Notes under the pieces: model-generated
Told to the model about the DNA's origin: nothing
Database searches by the model: none
The model's input: the letters and a program-made list of their open reading frames with translations, nothing else
In this document: positions 50,189 to 58,378 of the stretch, one piece after another
Layout of the letters: the number at the start of each line of letters is the position of its first letter
Position numbering within the stretch: the first letter of the stretch is position 1
Assembly (NCBI RefSeq): GCF_946476835.1
Contig: NZ_CAMKWA010000006.1
Coordinates: forward strand, 62,001 to 126,000
Reading direction: 5' to 3'
Length of the DNA stretch: 64,000 nucleotides
Source: an uncultured Neokomagataea sp.
Lineage (GTDB): Bacteria > Pseudomonadota > Alphaproteobacteria > Acetobacterales > Acetobacteraceae
Made by a program: the position numbers and the translations under genes

Positions 50189-50226
50189 TTGACAATCTCA
50201 GGTTGTTTATTGATATTTAAGCAACC
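50189..50226 (+). promoter_or_regulatory. Promoter with overlapping palindromic operator of XRE gene
   Basis: TTGACA (50189-50194), 17-bp spacer, GATATT (50212-50217). The -10 lies in the middle of an imperfect inverted repeat GGTTGTTTA (50201-50209) / TAAGCAACC (50218-50226), a layout typical of self-repression. Confidence 0.6.
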
Positions 50227-50238
50227 CAAAGGAGAGTT

Positions 50239-50775
50239 ATGTCAAAGCCTCAAGCGAAAACCGAGAGTAAAAACGTGGCAGGCTCCACGGACGTGCATAT
50301 TGGCAACCGTATTCGTTTACGCCGTACGTTGATGGGGTTGTCGCAGGAAAGTCTGGGGGAAGCGCTGGGCGTCACCTTTCAGCAGGTGCAGAAATATGAG
50401 CGCGGAGCTAATCGCGTCAGTGCTAGCCGGCTTTTCGAGTTGGCGCAGGCGCTCGATGTGCCAGTTGGATTTTTCTATGATGGGCAACCACAGGCAGAAG
50501 TGCAGAAAGAGCAACTGACCACGCCGGAATTGTTTGCATCACCGCCGGTTACGGCACCTTTAGGCTTCGCGGAGACACAGGCCGGTTTTGGTGGGCCGCC
50601 CCCAAGCGTTCCAAAGCCGCAAAGCCTTTTTAAGCCCTCAGAAGATGAGGCCGCGTTATTCAGTAAACGGGAAACGGTGGATTTAGTGCGTGCTTATTAC
50701 CGCATTCCTGATCAGGGCGTGCGTAAGCGCATGCTTGATCTCATACGCAGTATGGCAGCGTCGGAAGAAGTATAA
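50239..50775 (+). CDS. XRE-family HTH transcriptional regulator
   Basis: A 178-residue regulator with an N-terminal XRE domain (about residues 20-78): IGNRIRLRRTLMGLSQESLG, FQQVQKYERGANRVSASRL and ALDVPVGFFYDG. The middle is Pro/Gln-rich and flexible, the C-terminal helix is ETVDLVRAYYRIPDQGVRKR followed by MLDLIRSMA, the form common in alphaproteobacterial housekeeping XRE regulators. AAGGAGAG precedes the ATG, and a palindrome covers the promoter. It is not phage-associated by position. Confidence 0.9.
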   Translation: MSKPQAKTESKNVAGSTDVHIGNRIRLRRTLMGLSQESLGEALGVTFQQVQKYERGANRVSASRLFELAQALDVPVGFFYDGQPQAEVQKEQLTTPELFASPPVTAPLGFAETQAGFGGPPPSVPKPQSLFKPSEDEAALFSKRETVDLVRAYYRIPDQGVRKRMLDLIRSMAASEEV

Positions 50776-50805
50776 TCGGGGCCAATAAGACCGCAGGATA
50801 GATCA

Positions 50806-50829
50806 GGGAGCGCCTGTGGTTGCGCTCCC
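50806..50829. terminator. Hairpin between convergent XRE and phosphatase genes
   Basis: Perfect 8-bp stem GGGAGCGC (50806-50813) with GCGCTCCC (50822-50829). There is no T run on either side, so its strength as a terminator is uncertain, but it lies between two convergent genes. Confidence 0.45.
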
Positions 50830-50849
50830 ACCGGGAGAAATGGCCCGCT

Positions 50850-51512
50850 CTATTCGCGGCGCAATACGCGATCATTCACAAAGGATGACAGCTTGCCCGC
50901 CTTGTAGTCAGCGCGCAGGCGGTCTTCATCATATTCATCTCGTACCCAGTCGAGAAAGGGAAGTCGGCCTTCTGCTTCGGCCTTATAGCGCATGAAAAAG
51001 GCATCCAGAATCCCGGTGCGGGAACGGTTGAAATGCCCAAAGCGCCAGTGCAACTGGTTGAGCGCATCATCCGCCGTACCGCCTTCAAACATGAGCACGA
51101 GGCCGGAGGCTAGTCCTGCTCGGTCTGCGCCGGACTTACAGTGCATGAGCATGGGGAAGGTAATACCGCGATACATCTCCGCAAAGCGCAGGATACGGTC
51201 CCGGTGCGGAGCACCACGGCTTTCAAAGGCCATGTCCAGATGCTCAAGCCCTAAACGCGCACTGGCACGGCGTGAGAGCGCGTCAGAGCCACATTTGCGA
51301 TGCCCGCGCAGGTTCACCAGTGTTTTGATGCCGAGGCGCCTCTGAAGGCTGCGGAGGCGTGCTGGCGTGGGGTGATTACAGCGCCATACCTTGCCGGGTA
51401 TAACAGCGGAGAGATTGGTCCAGATGAGGCGGAAAATGGAGTGATCAACAAAGAGGCTATCGCGCCACGCTCGGCGGCGATCGGCTGCGGAGGTAATCCG
51501 GCCTTCGAACAT
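50850..51512 (-). CDS. Tyrosine/dual-specificity protein phosphatase family protein
   Basis: A 220-residue protein with the Cys-x5-Arg catalytic loop in MLMHCKSGADRAGLASGLVL (about residues 123-142), preceded by YRGITFPM and an Asp-poor region; the N-terminal half holds GKVWRCNHPTPARLRSLQRR and GIKTLVNLRGHRKCGS, the common start of bacterial DSP/tyrosine phosphatase folds. The substrate may be a phosphoprotein or phosphoinositide-like compound. It is divergent from a lipoprotein gene and convergent with the XRE gene. Confidence 0.85.
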   Translation of the reverse strand: MFEGRITSAADRRRAWRDSLFVDHSIFRLIWTNLSAVIPGKVWRCNHPTPARLRSLQRRLGIKTLVNLRGHRKCGSDALSRRASARLGLEHLDMAFESRGAPHRDRILRFAEMYRGITFPMLMHCKSGADRAGLASGLVLMFEGGTADDALNQLHWRFGHFNRSRTGILDAFFMRYKAEAEGRLPFLDWVRDEYDEDRLRADYKAGKLSSFVNDRVLRRE

Positions 51513-51615
51513 CAGATGTTCCTTATTTCTGGAGCGACAGATGCCGCACGTTGAATGTTTTGTCTCACTCCACAGGAGGATGCGTCAACGGTGCGAAGCT
51601 GCTATTTTGATTCGC

Positions 51616-52014
51616 ATGATGTTTGCCCCGCGCCGTAAGCCTTTTGTGATTCTTCCGTTGATGACGCTGCTGTCCGGCTGTGCGCTGGGCTCATCGTTCC
51701 AATCGCCGCCCGCAGATATGATTTCAACAATCCCGCCAGACCCGGTGCCGCGCCGTCATATTCTGCCGCCGGGCGTGACGGCAGGGCGCATCATTCCACC
51801 CATGCCGATGCCACCGGGCGCGGGTGTTGAATTGGCCGGGGATGGGTCGCAGCATGCACCCTCGGCAGACAGCGCCCCACCGTCAGGGGGGATGAGCTTT
51901 GGCACGGGAGATGGCAACGGCCAGTCAACCGACATAACCCCACGCCCCGCTGTGCCTGATACGGAAGTCTCTTATGGCCACAGAGGCGCAACAGTGTCTG
52001 CGCCGGGACAGTGA
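51616..52014 (+). CDS. Small Pro-rich lipoprotein of unknown function
   Basis: A 132-residue exported protein. From the ATG at 51616 it has a short basic start, a hydrophobic segment and the lipobox LLSGC (Cys22). The mature part is rich in Pro, Gly, Ser and Met (RIIPPMPMPPGAGVELAGDG) and has no recognised domain. The frame is open to 51541, but an earlier start would bury the signal peptide. It is divergent from the phosphatase gene. Likely membrane-anchored; role unknown. Confidence 0.65.
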   Translation: MMFAPRRKPFVILPLMTLLSGCALGSSFQSPPADMISTIPPDPVPRRHILPPGVTAGRIIPPMPMPPGAGVELAGDGSQHAPSADSAPPSGGMSFGTGDGNGQSTDITPRPAVPDTEVSYGHRGATVSAPGQ

Positions 52015-52214
52015 GGGGCTGCTATGGGGGGATAGTGGAATGTCTGCTAGCAGGCAGAAAAATTAGCAAAGCTGTCATTGACATGAACAAACATTACGAC
52101 AACTGGACACAAAATTAGCCGAGATATTCCTGACTGTACAATAATAACGAAGTATGTTCCCAGTATATATATGCTTGCGACAGACTTTTTTTGATGAAAG
52201 TTTAAGAGACGACA

Positions 52215-53246
52215 ATGAATGCCGAAATTTGGCAGAGACTTTTAATGCTTGAGAGCCGCGATGTGGTCGACCGCAGCTATTTTAAGATTCATGGGCGCCA
52301 ACTCTCTGCTCGTCGGTCAAAAGAGATCAGTGCCGCAGCCCGGCAAGCGCGGGAGTTTTTCCGTAATGCTGTCGGCGCTGATTTTTCTGTAAAGCCGCTT
52401 CTCACCTTTTATGGTGTTGCTAGTCTTTCGCGCTCTCTGACTTTGATTTTCCGAATTGAAAACGGGGAAGAGGGGCTCAGTCGTGGTCATGGATTAGAAA
52501 CCGTTCAGTGGTCGGAGACACTTTCAAAATCGGTTTCAAATGGTTTACTTTCTCTCGGCAGTCTACGAGTCCGGACCTGTAAAGGTTTGTTTGCTGACCT
52601 CATACGCGAAACTCAAAATCTACTTTGTGTCCATGCTAACTCAGCAGCAGTTCAGGGACGACTATGCTATAATATTCCCCCTTTTGGATTTGAGGTGAGC
52701 TTATTAGAATTATTGGAGCGTCTACCTGATCTTAGCGCCGATGCCGCTGCCTTGGAAAATAGCACGCGATACGCGATCGTGCATAATATAACTTTCAGTA
52801 AGGAAAATGGTTTCTGCGCAGACGTTAACGCCGCCGGCTTTGAGCGCTTTCGGCAAAGCTATGAAGATGCGGGGTTTCTTATAACGAGCAATGGCACGAC
52901 CGCAACGCTCACAGGATCGGCCGAACTCTTCTCCAGAGAACAGCCCCAGCTCATTCACACCTACATCCAGAAAAATTTCGGCTTAATTCCACAAATTTTC
53001 ATCGCGGATTACTTTAAAAACAGAGCTTGTCTCTCCCAGCTCAGCATTGTCTATCTCCTGTCTTTCTTTCTCGGCATGCTCTGTCGTTATTTTCCGACAC
53101 ACTGGATATCACTTATTCAAGGGGAAAAAGGTGACGCCTATTGGCCGATCCTCAATCGGGCGCAACATTGTGTGGAAAAAGCTTTCCCTGAACTTGTAGT
53201 CGAGATGCTACAATACGTTTTGGAATCTGAATTAAAAAAGAAATGA
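52215..53246 (+). CDS. YaaC-like protein
   Basis: A 343-residue cytoplasmic protein resembling the YaaC family of Bacillus and other bacteria, whose function is not known. Points of likeness are the N-terminal AARQAREFFRNAVGADFSVK and PLLTFYGVASLSRSLTLIFR (in YaaC 'lLlYYg...la.a'), GHGLETVQW, and the C-terminal QLSIVYLLSFFLGMLCRYFP followed by WISLIQGEKGDAYWPILNRA. GAGA precedes the ATG. The gene stands alone in A+T-rich flanks, suggesting acquisition. It has no catalytic motif I can identify. Confidence 0.72.
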   Translation: MNAEIWQRLLMLESRDVVDRSYFKIHGRQLSARRSKEISAAARQAREFFRNAVGADFSVKPLLTFYGVASLSRSLTLIFRIENGEEGLSRGHGLETVQWSETLSKSVSNGLLSLGSLRVRTCKGLFADLIRETQNLLCVHANSAAVQGRLCYNIPPFGFEVSLLELLERLPDLSADAAALENSTRYAIVHNITFSKENGFCADVNAAGFERFRQSYEDAGFLITSNGTTATLTGSAELFSREQPQLIHTYIQKNFGLIPQIFIADYFKNRACLSQLSIVYLLSFFLGMLCRYFPTHWISLIQGEKGDAYWPILNRAQHCVEKAFPELVVEMLQYVLESELKKK

Positions 53247-53248
53247 TG

Positions 53249-53274
53249 TACCTCAGACGAGAGGTATATTTTGG
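53249..53274 (+). terminator. Probable terminator of the YaaC-like gene
   Basis: Stem TACCTC (53249-53254) with GAGGTA (53261-53266) followed by TATATTTT, three bases after the stop. Confidence 0.6.
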
Positions 53275-53423
53275 AATAGATTTTTTAATAAACAAGCTTA
53301 CTTTTCTTCATTTTAAAAGGGAGCATTTGATCGATCTCGGTCAATGAAAAAATCTGCGAGACGTTTCCGCTTTGCGGAAAGATGTTTAGAAAGCCTTATG
53401 AGCAACATGAAGGCGAAACCGGT

Positions 53424-53449
53424 CTCCCCAGAATAAAACGCCTGGGGAG
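53424..53449 (-). terminator. Hairpin after cytochrome c gene
   Basis: Perfect 8-bp stem CTCCCCAG (53424-53431) with CTGGGGAG (53442-53449), 10 bases past the stop of the leftward dehydrogenase operon; no T run follows on the minus strand. Confidence 0.5.
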
Positions 53450-53458
53450 TAACCTCGC

Positions 53459-54820
53459 TTAATTCTGCGGAATAGGGCCTTCGCTCAAATTCCGTGGCGG
53501 CATGGTTTTCTTCAGCTTTTCAACGTCACGTCGGCTTACGGGTGGTGCATTATTGCCCCAGCTTTGACGAATGAAGGTTACAACATCAGCGATTTCTTGA
53601 TCACTCAGATGCCCTTCAAAAGACGGCATTGTCAAAGCGGATGGCGCTTTGTGCATAGCGGGCAGTGTGGCGCCACTTTGTACAATATGCACCAGTGACG
53701 CTGGGTCTGCGCTCATGATGACAGGGTTGCCCGCTAGTGGTGGGAACACATCCGGATAGCCCGCGCCATCTGTGCGGTGACATGCAGCGCAATTATTCAC
53801 GTAGAGCATTGCGCCACGTTCTGTCGTCCGGCCTTGATGTAACTCGTTGGTAACGCGTGGGTCATACACCCAAGGTTTTTCCTTTAAGCGGGAAGGGCCA
53901 AGGTGATGCAGGTAATGCGCAATAGCATGAAGGTCTGCGGCGGAGAGATTTTGCGTGCCGTGCATAATGGCCGGTGTCATGCTGCCAAAAGCTTCTCCTT
54001 TCTGGTTCCGCCCTGTGGCCAAGAAGGAGGCAATATCATCCTCACTCCACCGGCCAAGCCCGGTGCGGTCATCGGCACGTAAGCTGGGTGGAATATAGCC
54101 ATCCACGGCAGCGCCGCCGGAGAGATAGGCATCTCCTTCTTGAGTGCTTAAGGCTTTTTCTTGCATGGCGAGGCCGCGCGGGGAGTGACACGCGCCACAA
54201 TGTCCTGGGCCTTCGACAAGATATGCCCCACGGGCAAGGACCATGTCATCATAGGCCGCTTGTGTTGTTTTGCGGGCCTTCTCAGGCGATGGCGAGAAAA
54301 TGCCACGCCAAAAAATGAGTGGCCACCGCATCGAAAGAGGCCATGGAATGGTGTTTTTCGGCGGCTGTGCGGCAGAAGGTGCAATGCCGTTGTGGAAATA
54401 CACATACAGAGCATGCATGTCCTCATCGGTCATGCGTGCATAAGACGGGTACGGCATGGCGGGGTAGAGCGTGCTGCCATCTTTGCGAATTCCGCGCCGT
54501 ATCGCACGTGAGAACTCTTCTTCGGTATAGGCGCCGATGCCGTGCTCTGGGTCTGGTGTAATATTGGTGGAATGAATGGTGCCGAAGGGTAAGGCAAAAG
54601 CCATGCCGCCAGTATATTCTTCACGCCCTTGGACGGAGTGACAGGCTGAGCAGTCCGATGCAGCAGCGATATAACGGCCTTTCTCAATAAGAGCCGCATC
54701 AGGTGTAGAGGGCGCGGCTAATGCTGCCCCAATGCCCGAGAGGCAAACAGCAATGGCACCGACGGAACGGAGCGCTGTTAAGCTGACCGTGCGCTTGGAA
54801 AAAGAGTGTCGCTTGCTCAT
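53459..54820 (-). CDS. Triheme cytochrome c subunit of membrane-bound FAD dehydrogenase
   Basis: A 453-residue periplasmic cytochrome with signal peptide (residues 1-36, cut near AALAA) and three heme c motifs: CSACH (57-61), CGACH (about 205) and CAACH (about 345). In acetic acid bacteria such subunits pass electrons from the FAD subunit to ubiquinone and anchor the enzyme on the periplasmic side. The frame is open for 20 codons upstream, but the ATG at 54820 overlaps the stop of the FAD gene (ATGA) and precedes the signal peptide, so it is chosen. The C-terminus is the usual short helix. Confidence 0.94.
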   Translation of the reverse strand: MSKRHSFSKRTVSLTALRSVGAIAVCLSGIGAALAAPSTPDAALIEKGRYIAAASDCSACHSVQGREEYTGGMAFALPFGTIHSTNITPDPEHGIGAYTEEEFSRAIRRGIRKDGSTLYPAMPYPSYARMTDEDMHALYVYFHNGIAPSAAQPPKNTIPWPLSMRWPLIFWRGIFSPSPEKARKTTQAAYDDMVLARGAYLVEGPGHCGACHSPRGLAMQEKALSTQEGDAYLSGGAAVDGYIPPSLRADDRTGLGRWSEDDIASFLATGRNQKGEAFGSMTPAIMHGTQNLSAADLHAIAHYLHHLGPSRLKEKPWVYDPRVTNELHQGRTTERGAMLYVNNCAACHRTDGAGYPDVFPPLAGNPVIMSADPASLVHIVQSGATLPAMHKAPSALTMPSFEGHLSDQEIADVVTFIRQSWGNNAPPVSRRDVEKLKKTMPPRNLSEGPIPQN

Positions 54821-56595
54821 GCTTGCACCATCGGGCCGGGGGATTTCAGGTAGATGGTCCGGATATGGTGGGCGGACCAATAAGCGAGCGCGGCTACGGT
54901 GCCTGTCGGATTATAGCCCATTCCTTGCGGGAAGGCATTGGAGCCGATGACAAAGACGTTTGAGACGTCCCAGCTTTGCAGGTATCGGTTGAGTGCGCTC
55001 GTTTGTGGGTTATCGCCCATAATGGCACCGCCCCCGAGATGGGTTGTCTGGTAGTGTCGTGTATCAAAAGGCTGCCCAAACTCGAGGTGATTGAGGCTGA
55101 CTTTCGTTGCGCCCATAGCCCGGGCAATCGGTGCAATTTTATTGACCACGTATTGGTTCATGCGGATGTCATTATCCTTCCACGTGAAGGTCATACGCAG
55201 GAGGGGGAGGCCGTAGGCGTCTTTCCACGTGGGGTCGAGGTCAAGATACACATCACGGTACGCCATGTTGCTGCCATGAGCATCAATGGCGAGGGAGTGT
55301 TTGTAGGTATCCACCAAGGCATCTTTATAACCAGCGCCCCAGCGCGGTGTGCCATGTCCGCCCGTGCCTAGGGCCGCAGCAATAGGCTTCATCCCTGCTT
55401 GGTTCACCCAAACTGGTGAACCACCCACAAAGCCAAGTGGGCCGTGGTCAAAATTCATGCTGTTAAAATCATCAATCGCGACACCAACACCGCCCGCACC
55501 AACGAATTGATTAGTGTAGCTGTTTTCAGGCAGCCATACGCGTGATGTTGTGATGGTCTGGTAAACGAAATTGCGGCCAATGGTGCCGGTATTTTTGACC
55601 GGATCATAGGGTTTCCCAATGCCAGATAGGAGCATCAGATGCACGTTGTGGAATTGGAAGGCGCTTAGAATAACTAGATCGGCTTTGAGAGATGTTTCTT
55701 TCTGAGTCGTCGTGTCGAGATACGTGACGCCGGTGGCTTTTGTTTTGCTGCCGTCTAGATCCACGCGCAGAACATGGGCATTGGCGATGATTTTAAAGCG
55801 TTTATCTTGGCGCAAAGCGGGCAAGATGTTCACATTCGGGGAGGCTTTTGAGTACAGATAGCAATCATAGCCGCTGCAATATCCGCAAAAATTACATGGC
55901 CCCATCTGGCAGCCATAGGGGTTGGTATAGGGTTGGGAAGCATTGGCCGCGGGTAGGGAATAAGGATGGTACCCTGCGTCTTTTGCGGCTTTTCGGAAGG
56001 TTGAAGCGGAGAAGGTGTCCTTCATCGCGGGTAACGGGAAATCGCTCGAACGGTCTGGAGCGAAAACATTGCCGTCGCCCATGACTTTGCCTTTGACGGT
56101 GTAGGCTGTGCCCGATGTCCCGAAGACTTTTTCCGCTTTATCAAAGAAAGGCTCGAGTTCTTCGTATGTTACCCCGTAATCCTGTAGATTCATGTCTTTG
56201 GGGATAAACTTTTTGCCGTAGCGTTCTTCCATTGCGCTCCGTAGGCGCAAGTCATTCGGATCAGCACGGAAGTGCACACCGGACCAGTGTAGGCCCGCTC
56301 CGCCTACGCCTTCTCCCGGCAAGAACGCAGCTAATTGACGGTAGGGAAGTGCCGTTTGATCAATAGTATTGCGGATTGTGACGGTCGTTTTGGCAAGGTT
56401 TTGGAAGAGCCGTTTACGCACAGCACCACGAAGCTCATCAATTGAGTCCGGATATGCCCCTTCAACAGCGGTGGTATGTTCTTTCCCGCGTTCCAACAAG
56501 ATTACGGAAAGACCGGCTTCGGTAAGTTCTTTGGCCATAATAGTGCCAGCCCAACCGGCGCCCACAATAATGGCATCTGCATTTTTTGTATTCAT
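54817..56595 (-). CDS. GMC-type FAD dehydrogenase, large subunit (gluconate/ketogluconate/sorbitol dehydrogenase-like)
   Basis: A 592-residue GMC-family flavoprotein oxidising a sugar, sugar acid or polyol in the periplasm. FAD motif GAGWAG (12-17), second motif PGEGVGGAGLHWSG (93-106), a Cys cluster at 229, 234, 237, 240 and 245 (GCQMGPCNFCGYCSGYDC) of the kind that carries an iron-sulfur cluster in related FAD-GDH enzymes, and the C-terminal active His region RHYQTTHLGGGAIMG and GMGYNPTGTVAALAYWSA. It has no signal peptide, so export probably relies on the Tat signal of the small subunit. The exact substrate is not fixed by sequence. Confidence 0.93.
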   Translation of the reverse strand: MNTKNADAIIVGAGWAGTIMAKELTEAGLSVILLERGKEHTTAVEGAYPDSIDELRGAVRKRLFQNLAKTTVTIRNTIDQTALPYRQLAAFLPGEGVGGAGLHWSGVHFRADPNDLRLRSAMEERYGKKFIPKDMNLQDYGVTYEELEPFFDKAEKVFGTSGTAYTVKGKVMGDGNVFAPDRSSDFPLPAMKDTFSASTFRKAAKDAGYHPYSLPAANASQPYTNPYGCQMGPCNFCGYCSGYDCYLYSKASPNVNILPALRQDKRFKIIANAHVLRVDLDGSKTKATGVTYLDTTTQKETSLKADLVILSAFQFHNVHLMLLSGIGKPYDPVKNTGTIGRNFVYQTITTSRVWLPENSYTNQFVGAGGVGVAIDDFNSMNFDHGPLGFVGGSPVWVNQAGMKPIAAALGTGGHGTPRWGAGYKDALVDTYKHSLAIDAHGSNMAYRDVYLDLDPTWKDAYGLPLLRMTFTWKDNDIRMNQYVVNKIAPIARAMGATKVSLNHLEFGQPFDTRHYQTTHLGGGAIMGDNPQTSALNRYLQSWDVSNVFVIGSNAFPQGMGYNPTGTVAALAYWSAHHIRTIYLKSPGPMVQA

Positions 56596-56610
56596 GATCA
56601 AAGGACTTTA

Positions 56611-57339
56611 TTACGCGGTTTGGCCAGAGATTGAGACGGGAGGCAGAGGGTAGGCAGCTCCCTCTTGATTGACCCAATCCATGAAGTCAGCACGGGCACC
56701 TGGGAAGCCAAGCATGAGCCAGCCGCCAAGATTGTGATTCCCGCCGTAAAGTGGGTCCGAAAAAGCACCTTCCAACGTATTGGTACGCAATTGTTCAAAG
56801 AAAGTGCGTCCGGGAATGTCATGGAGTTGGATGGATCCGCCTTCTAATGCGGTGAGGATGGTATCTTGCGTTTGGGCAGAGAGGGCTGCAAAATTCTTGC
56901 CATAGTGTTGCAAGACATACTGCTCCAAAGCTGCAATACCACGGCGGTATAGGGCGCGCGGTACGAGCGGGAGTTGATACCCTAAATTTGCAGGGCCTTC
57001 TTGGAAGGGGGCGCTCATATACCAGTTATCACCGACACCATATGGCGTCTGCATTTGCCGGTCGATAAATTCAGGGACACCGAGTTCAGTTGCGCCCGGC
57101 CCATTGTGATCTTTGGGGAAAAGGCGTTCTGTGGCGGCCGTTAGAAAGGAATATTCTTCTGCGGTGAAAAATTCTGGCTTGTAAGGGGCCTCAGCAGCTT
57201 CATGCGCGAGGGCACGTGAAACGCTGGTGCTAGGTTGCGTTAACCAAAAAGCGGTTGTCCCTAAGAGAGCGCTGGTGACGCTCCGGCGTGGCAACGTAAA
57301 ACGAGGTTTCGGGGTAGAAGTTGGGTCAGGTTTGACCAT
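56611..57339 (-). CDS. Small subunit of FAD dehydrogenase (gluconate 2-dehydrogenase subunit 3 family) with Tat signal
   Basis: A 242-residue subunit-3 protein, first gene of the dehydrogenase operon. A twin-arginine signal (RRSVTSALLGTTAFWL, about residues 18-33) is followed by a mature domain with FTAEEYSFLTAATERLFPKD, GVPEFIDRQMQTPYG and DPLYGGNHNLGGWLMLGFPG, as in GADH/sorbitol dehydrogenase small subunits. These act as chaperone and piggy-back partner to carry the FAD subunit across the membrane. It lies 15 bases from the GMC gene. The operon order is small-large-cytochrome. Confidence 0.92.
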   Translation of the reverse strand: MVKPDPTSTPKPRFTLPRRSVTSALLGTTAFWLTQPSTSVSRALAHEAAEAPYKPEFFTAEEYSFLTAATERLFPKDHNGPGATELGVPEFIDRQMQTPYGVGDNWYMSAPFQEGPANLGYQLPLVPRALYRRGIAALEQYVLQHYGKNFAALSAQTQDTILTALEGGSIQLHDIPGRTFFEQLRTNTLEGAFSDPLYGGNHNLGGWLMLGFPGARADFMDWVNQEGAAYPLPPVSISGQTA

Positions 57340-57472
57340 GTCGTACTCCGGTCGGGCCGTATGATAAAATGATATGATTGTGCAATGACCAGAACGGCCG
57401 TCCCAGACCCTTAACCATGTCCCGCTTTATATCTCCAGTGAAATGGAGTTCACGAACGTGAGAGCAAGACGA

Positions 57473-58354
57473 TTATTGTGCGTGTGTTGCGTTTGTGGTG
57501 GGGAGTGTCAGCACTCCAGCTTTGGGGGAGTGGGTGGAGGGTGTGGGGGTTACGCCGCTGTCTTGACCTGTTGGAAAAATCGCATCGGGTATGTCTGAAG
57601 CTGTTGTGGCTTTGGCGGAGGGGGCTGTGGCCGATGTGCTGGGTGCGGGTGTCTTGGTGGGTGCTGCTGGCGGCGTGGCGGCAGCCGTTGGGGCTGGTGA
57701 TGTAGGAGATTGTGCTGTTGAACCGGGTGCCGTGAGGCTTTGTTGTTGGATACCACCTGTTAAAAGATTGCCCTCGGCATCTGTGAGCCAATCGGCCAAG
57801 CGGTGGCGGATCTGGTACTCCAGTTCGACATTCATATCCTGCGCCATTTGTTTGGTGAGCGCATCTAAGGCAGCGCGGGATGACGCACTTTGGTCCGTGG
57901 ACGTGAAATGGCGGGTGACGCGGGCGTGGACATAACCCGTATGCTGACTATTGGCATCAGCAACATTGAACTGAACATCCATCGCGCCATCGATGGCATC
58001 ATCGGATGTGGGCTGTATGTAAGCTTGTTTAATGATGAATTGGCCCTGCCCTGTGGTGCCAGTGCTGACGAGGCGCTGCTGTGCGAGGGTTTTTAACGCG
58101 TTATCTGGCGGTGTGGGAGCACGTGCGCTCAAGGAGTCAGGCGTTGGTGTGGCTTGATCTTGCACATTGATCGAAGCGACATTGAGGTGAAGGGGTGTGA
58201 GGTAGCTGAAATCAGGCGGGCTAAAATGTTGAGGTTGGGTATCATCGGCACAGGCGCTGAGGCCTAAAAAAGATAGCCCCAGCACAAAAGCACGCGTGGC
58301 ACGGTGTGGATGATTAAGGCGAGTAGAGGAAGAAAAAGAGCGTACCGTCATCAT
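57473..58354 (-). CDS. Lipoprotein of unknown function
   Basis: A 293-residue protein with signal peptide and lipobox LSAC (Cys35). The mature part has a beta/helix domain (about residues 55-190; IDGAMDVQFNVADANSQHTG, DALTKQMAQDMNVELEYQIR) and a long Pro/Ala/Ser/Thr linker to the end. I recognise no family. It follows the unknown 338-residue gene and the hslO group on the same strand (gap 24 bases), so it may be part of that operon. Probably outer-membrane or periplasmic. Confidence 0.7.
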   Translation of the reverse strand: MMTVRSFSSSTRLNHPHRATRAFVLGLSFLGLSACADDTQPQHFSPPDFSYLTPLHLNVASINVQDQATPTPDSLSARAPTPPDNALKTLAQQRLVSTGTTGQGQFIIKQAYIQPTSDDAIDGAMDVQFNVADANSQHTGYVHARVTRHFTSTDQSASSRAALDALTKQMAQDMNVELEYQIRHRLADWLTDAEGNLLTGGIQQQSLTAPGSTAQSPTSPAPTAAATPPAAPTKTPAPSTSATAPSAKATTASDIPDAIFPTGQDSGVTPTPSTHSPKAGVLTLPTTNATHAQ

Positions 58355-58378
58355 CCATGATCCTTACAGCTAGGGTAT

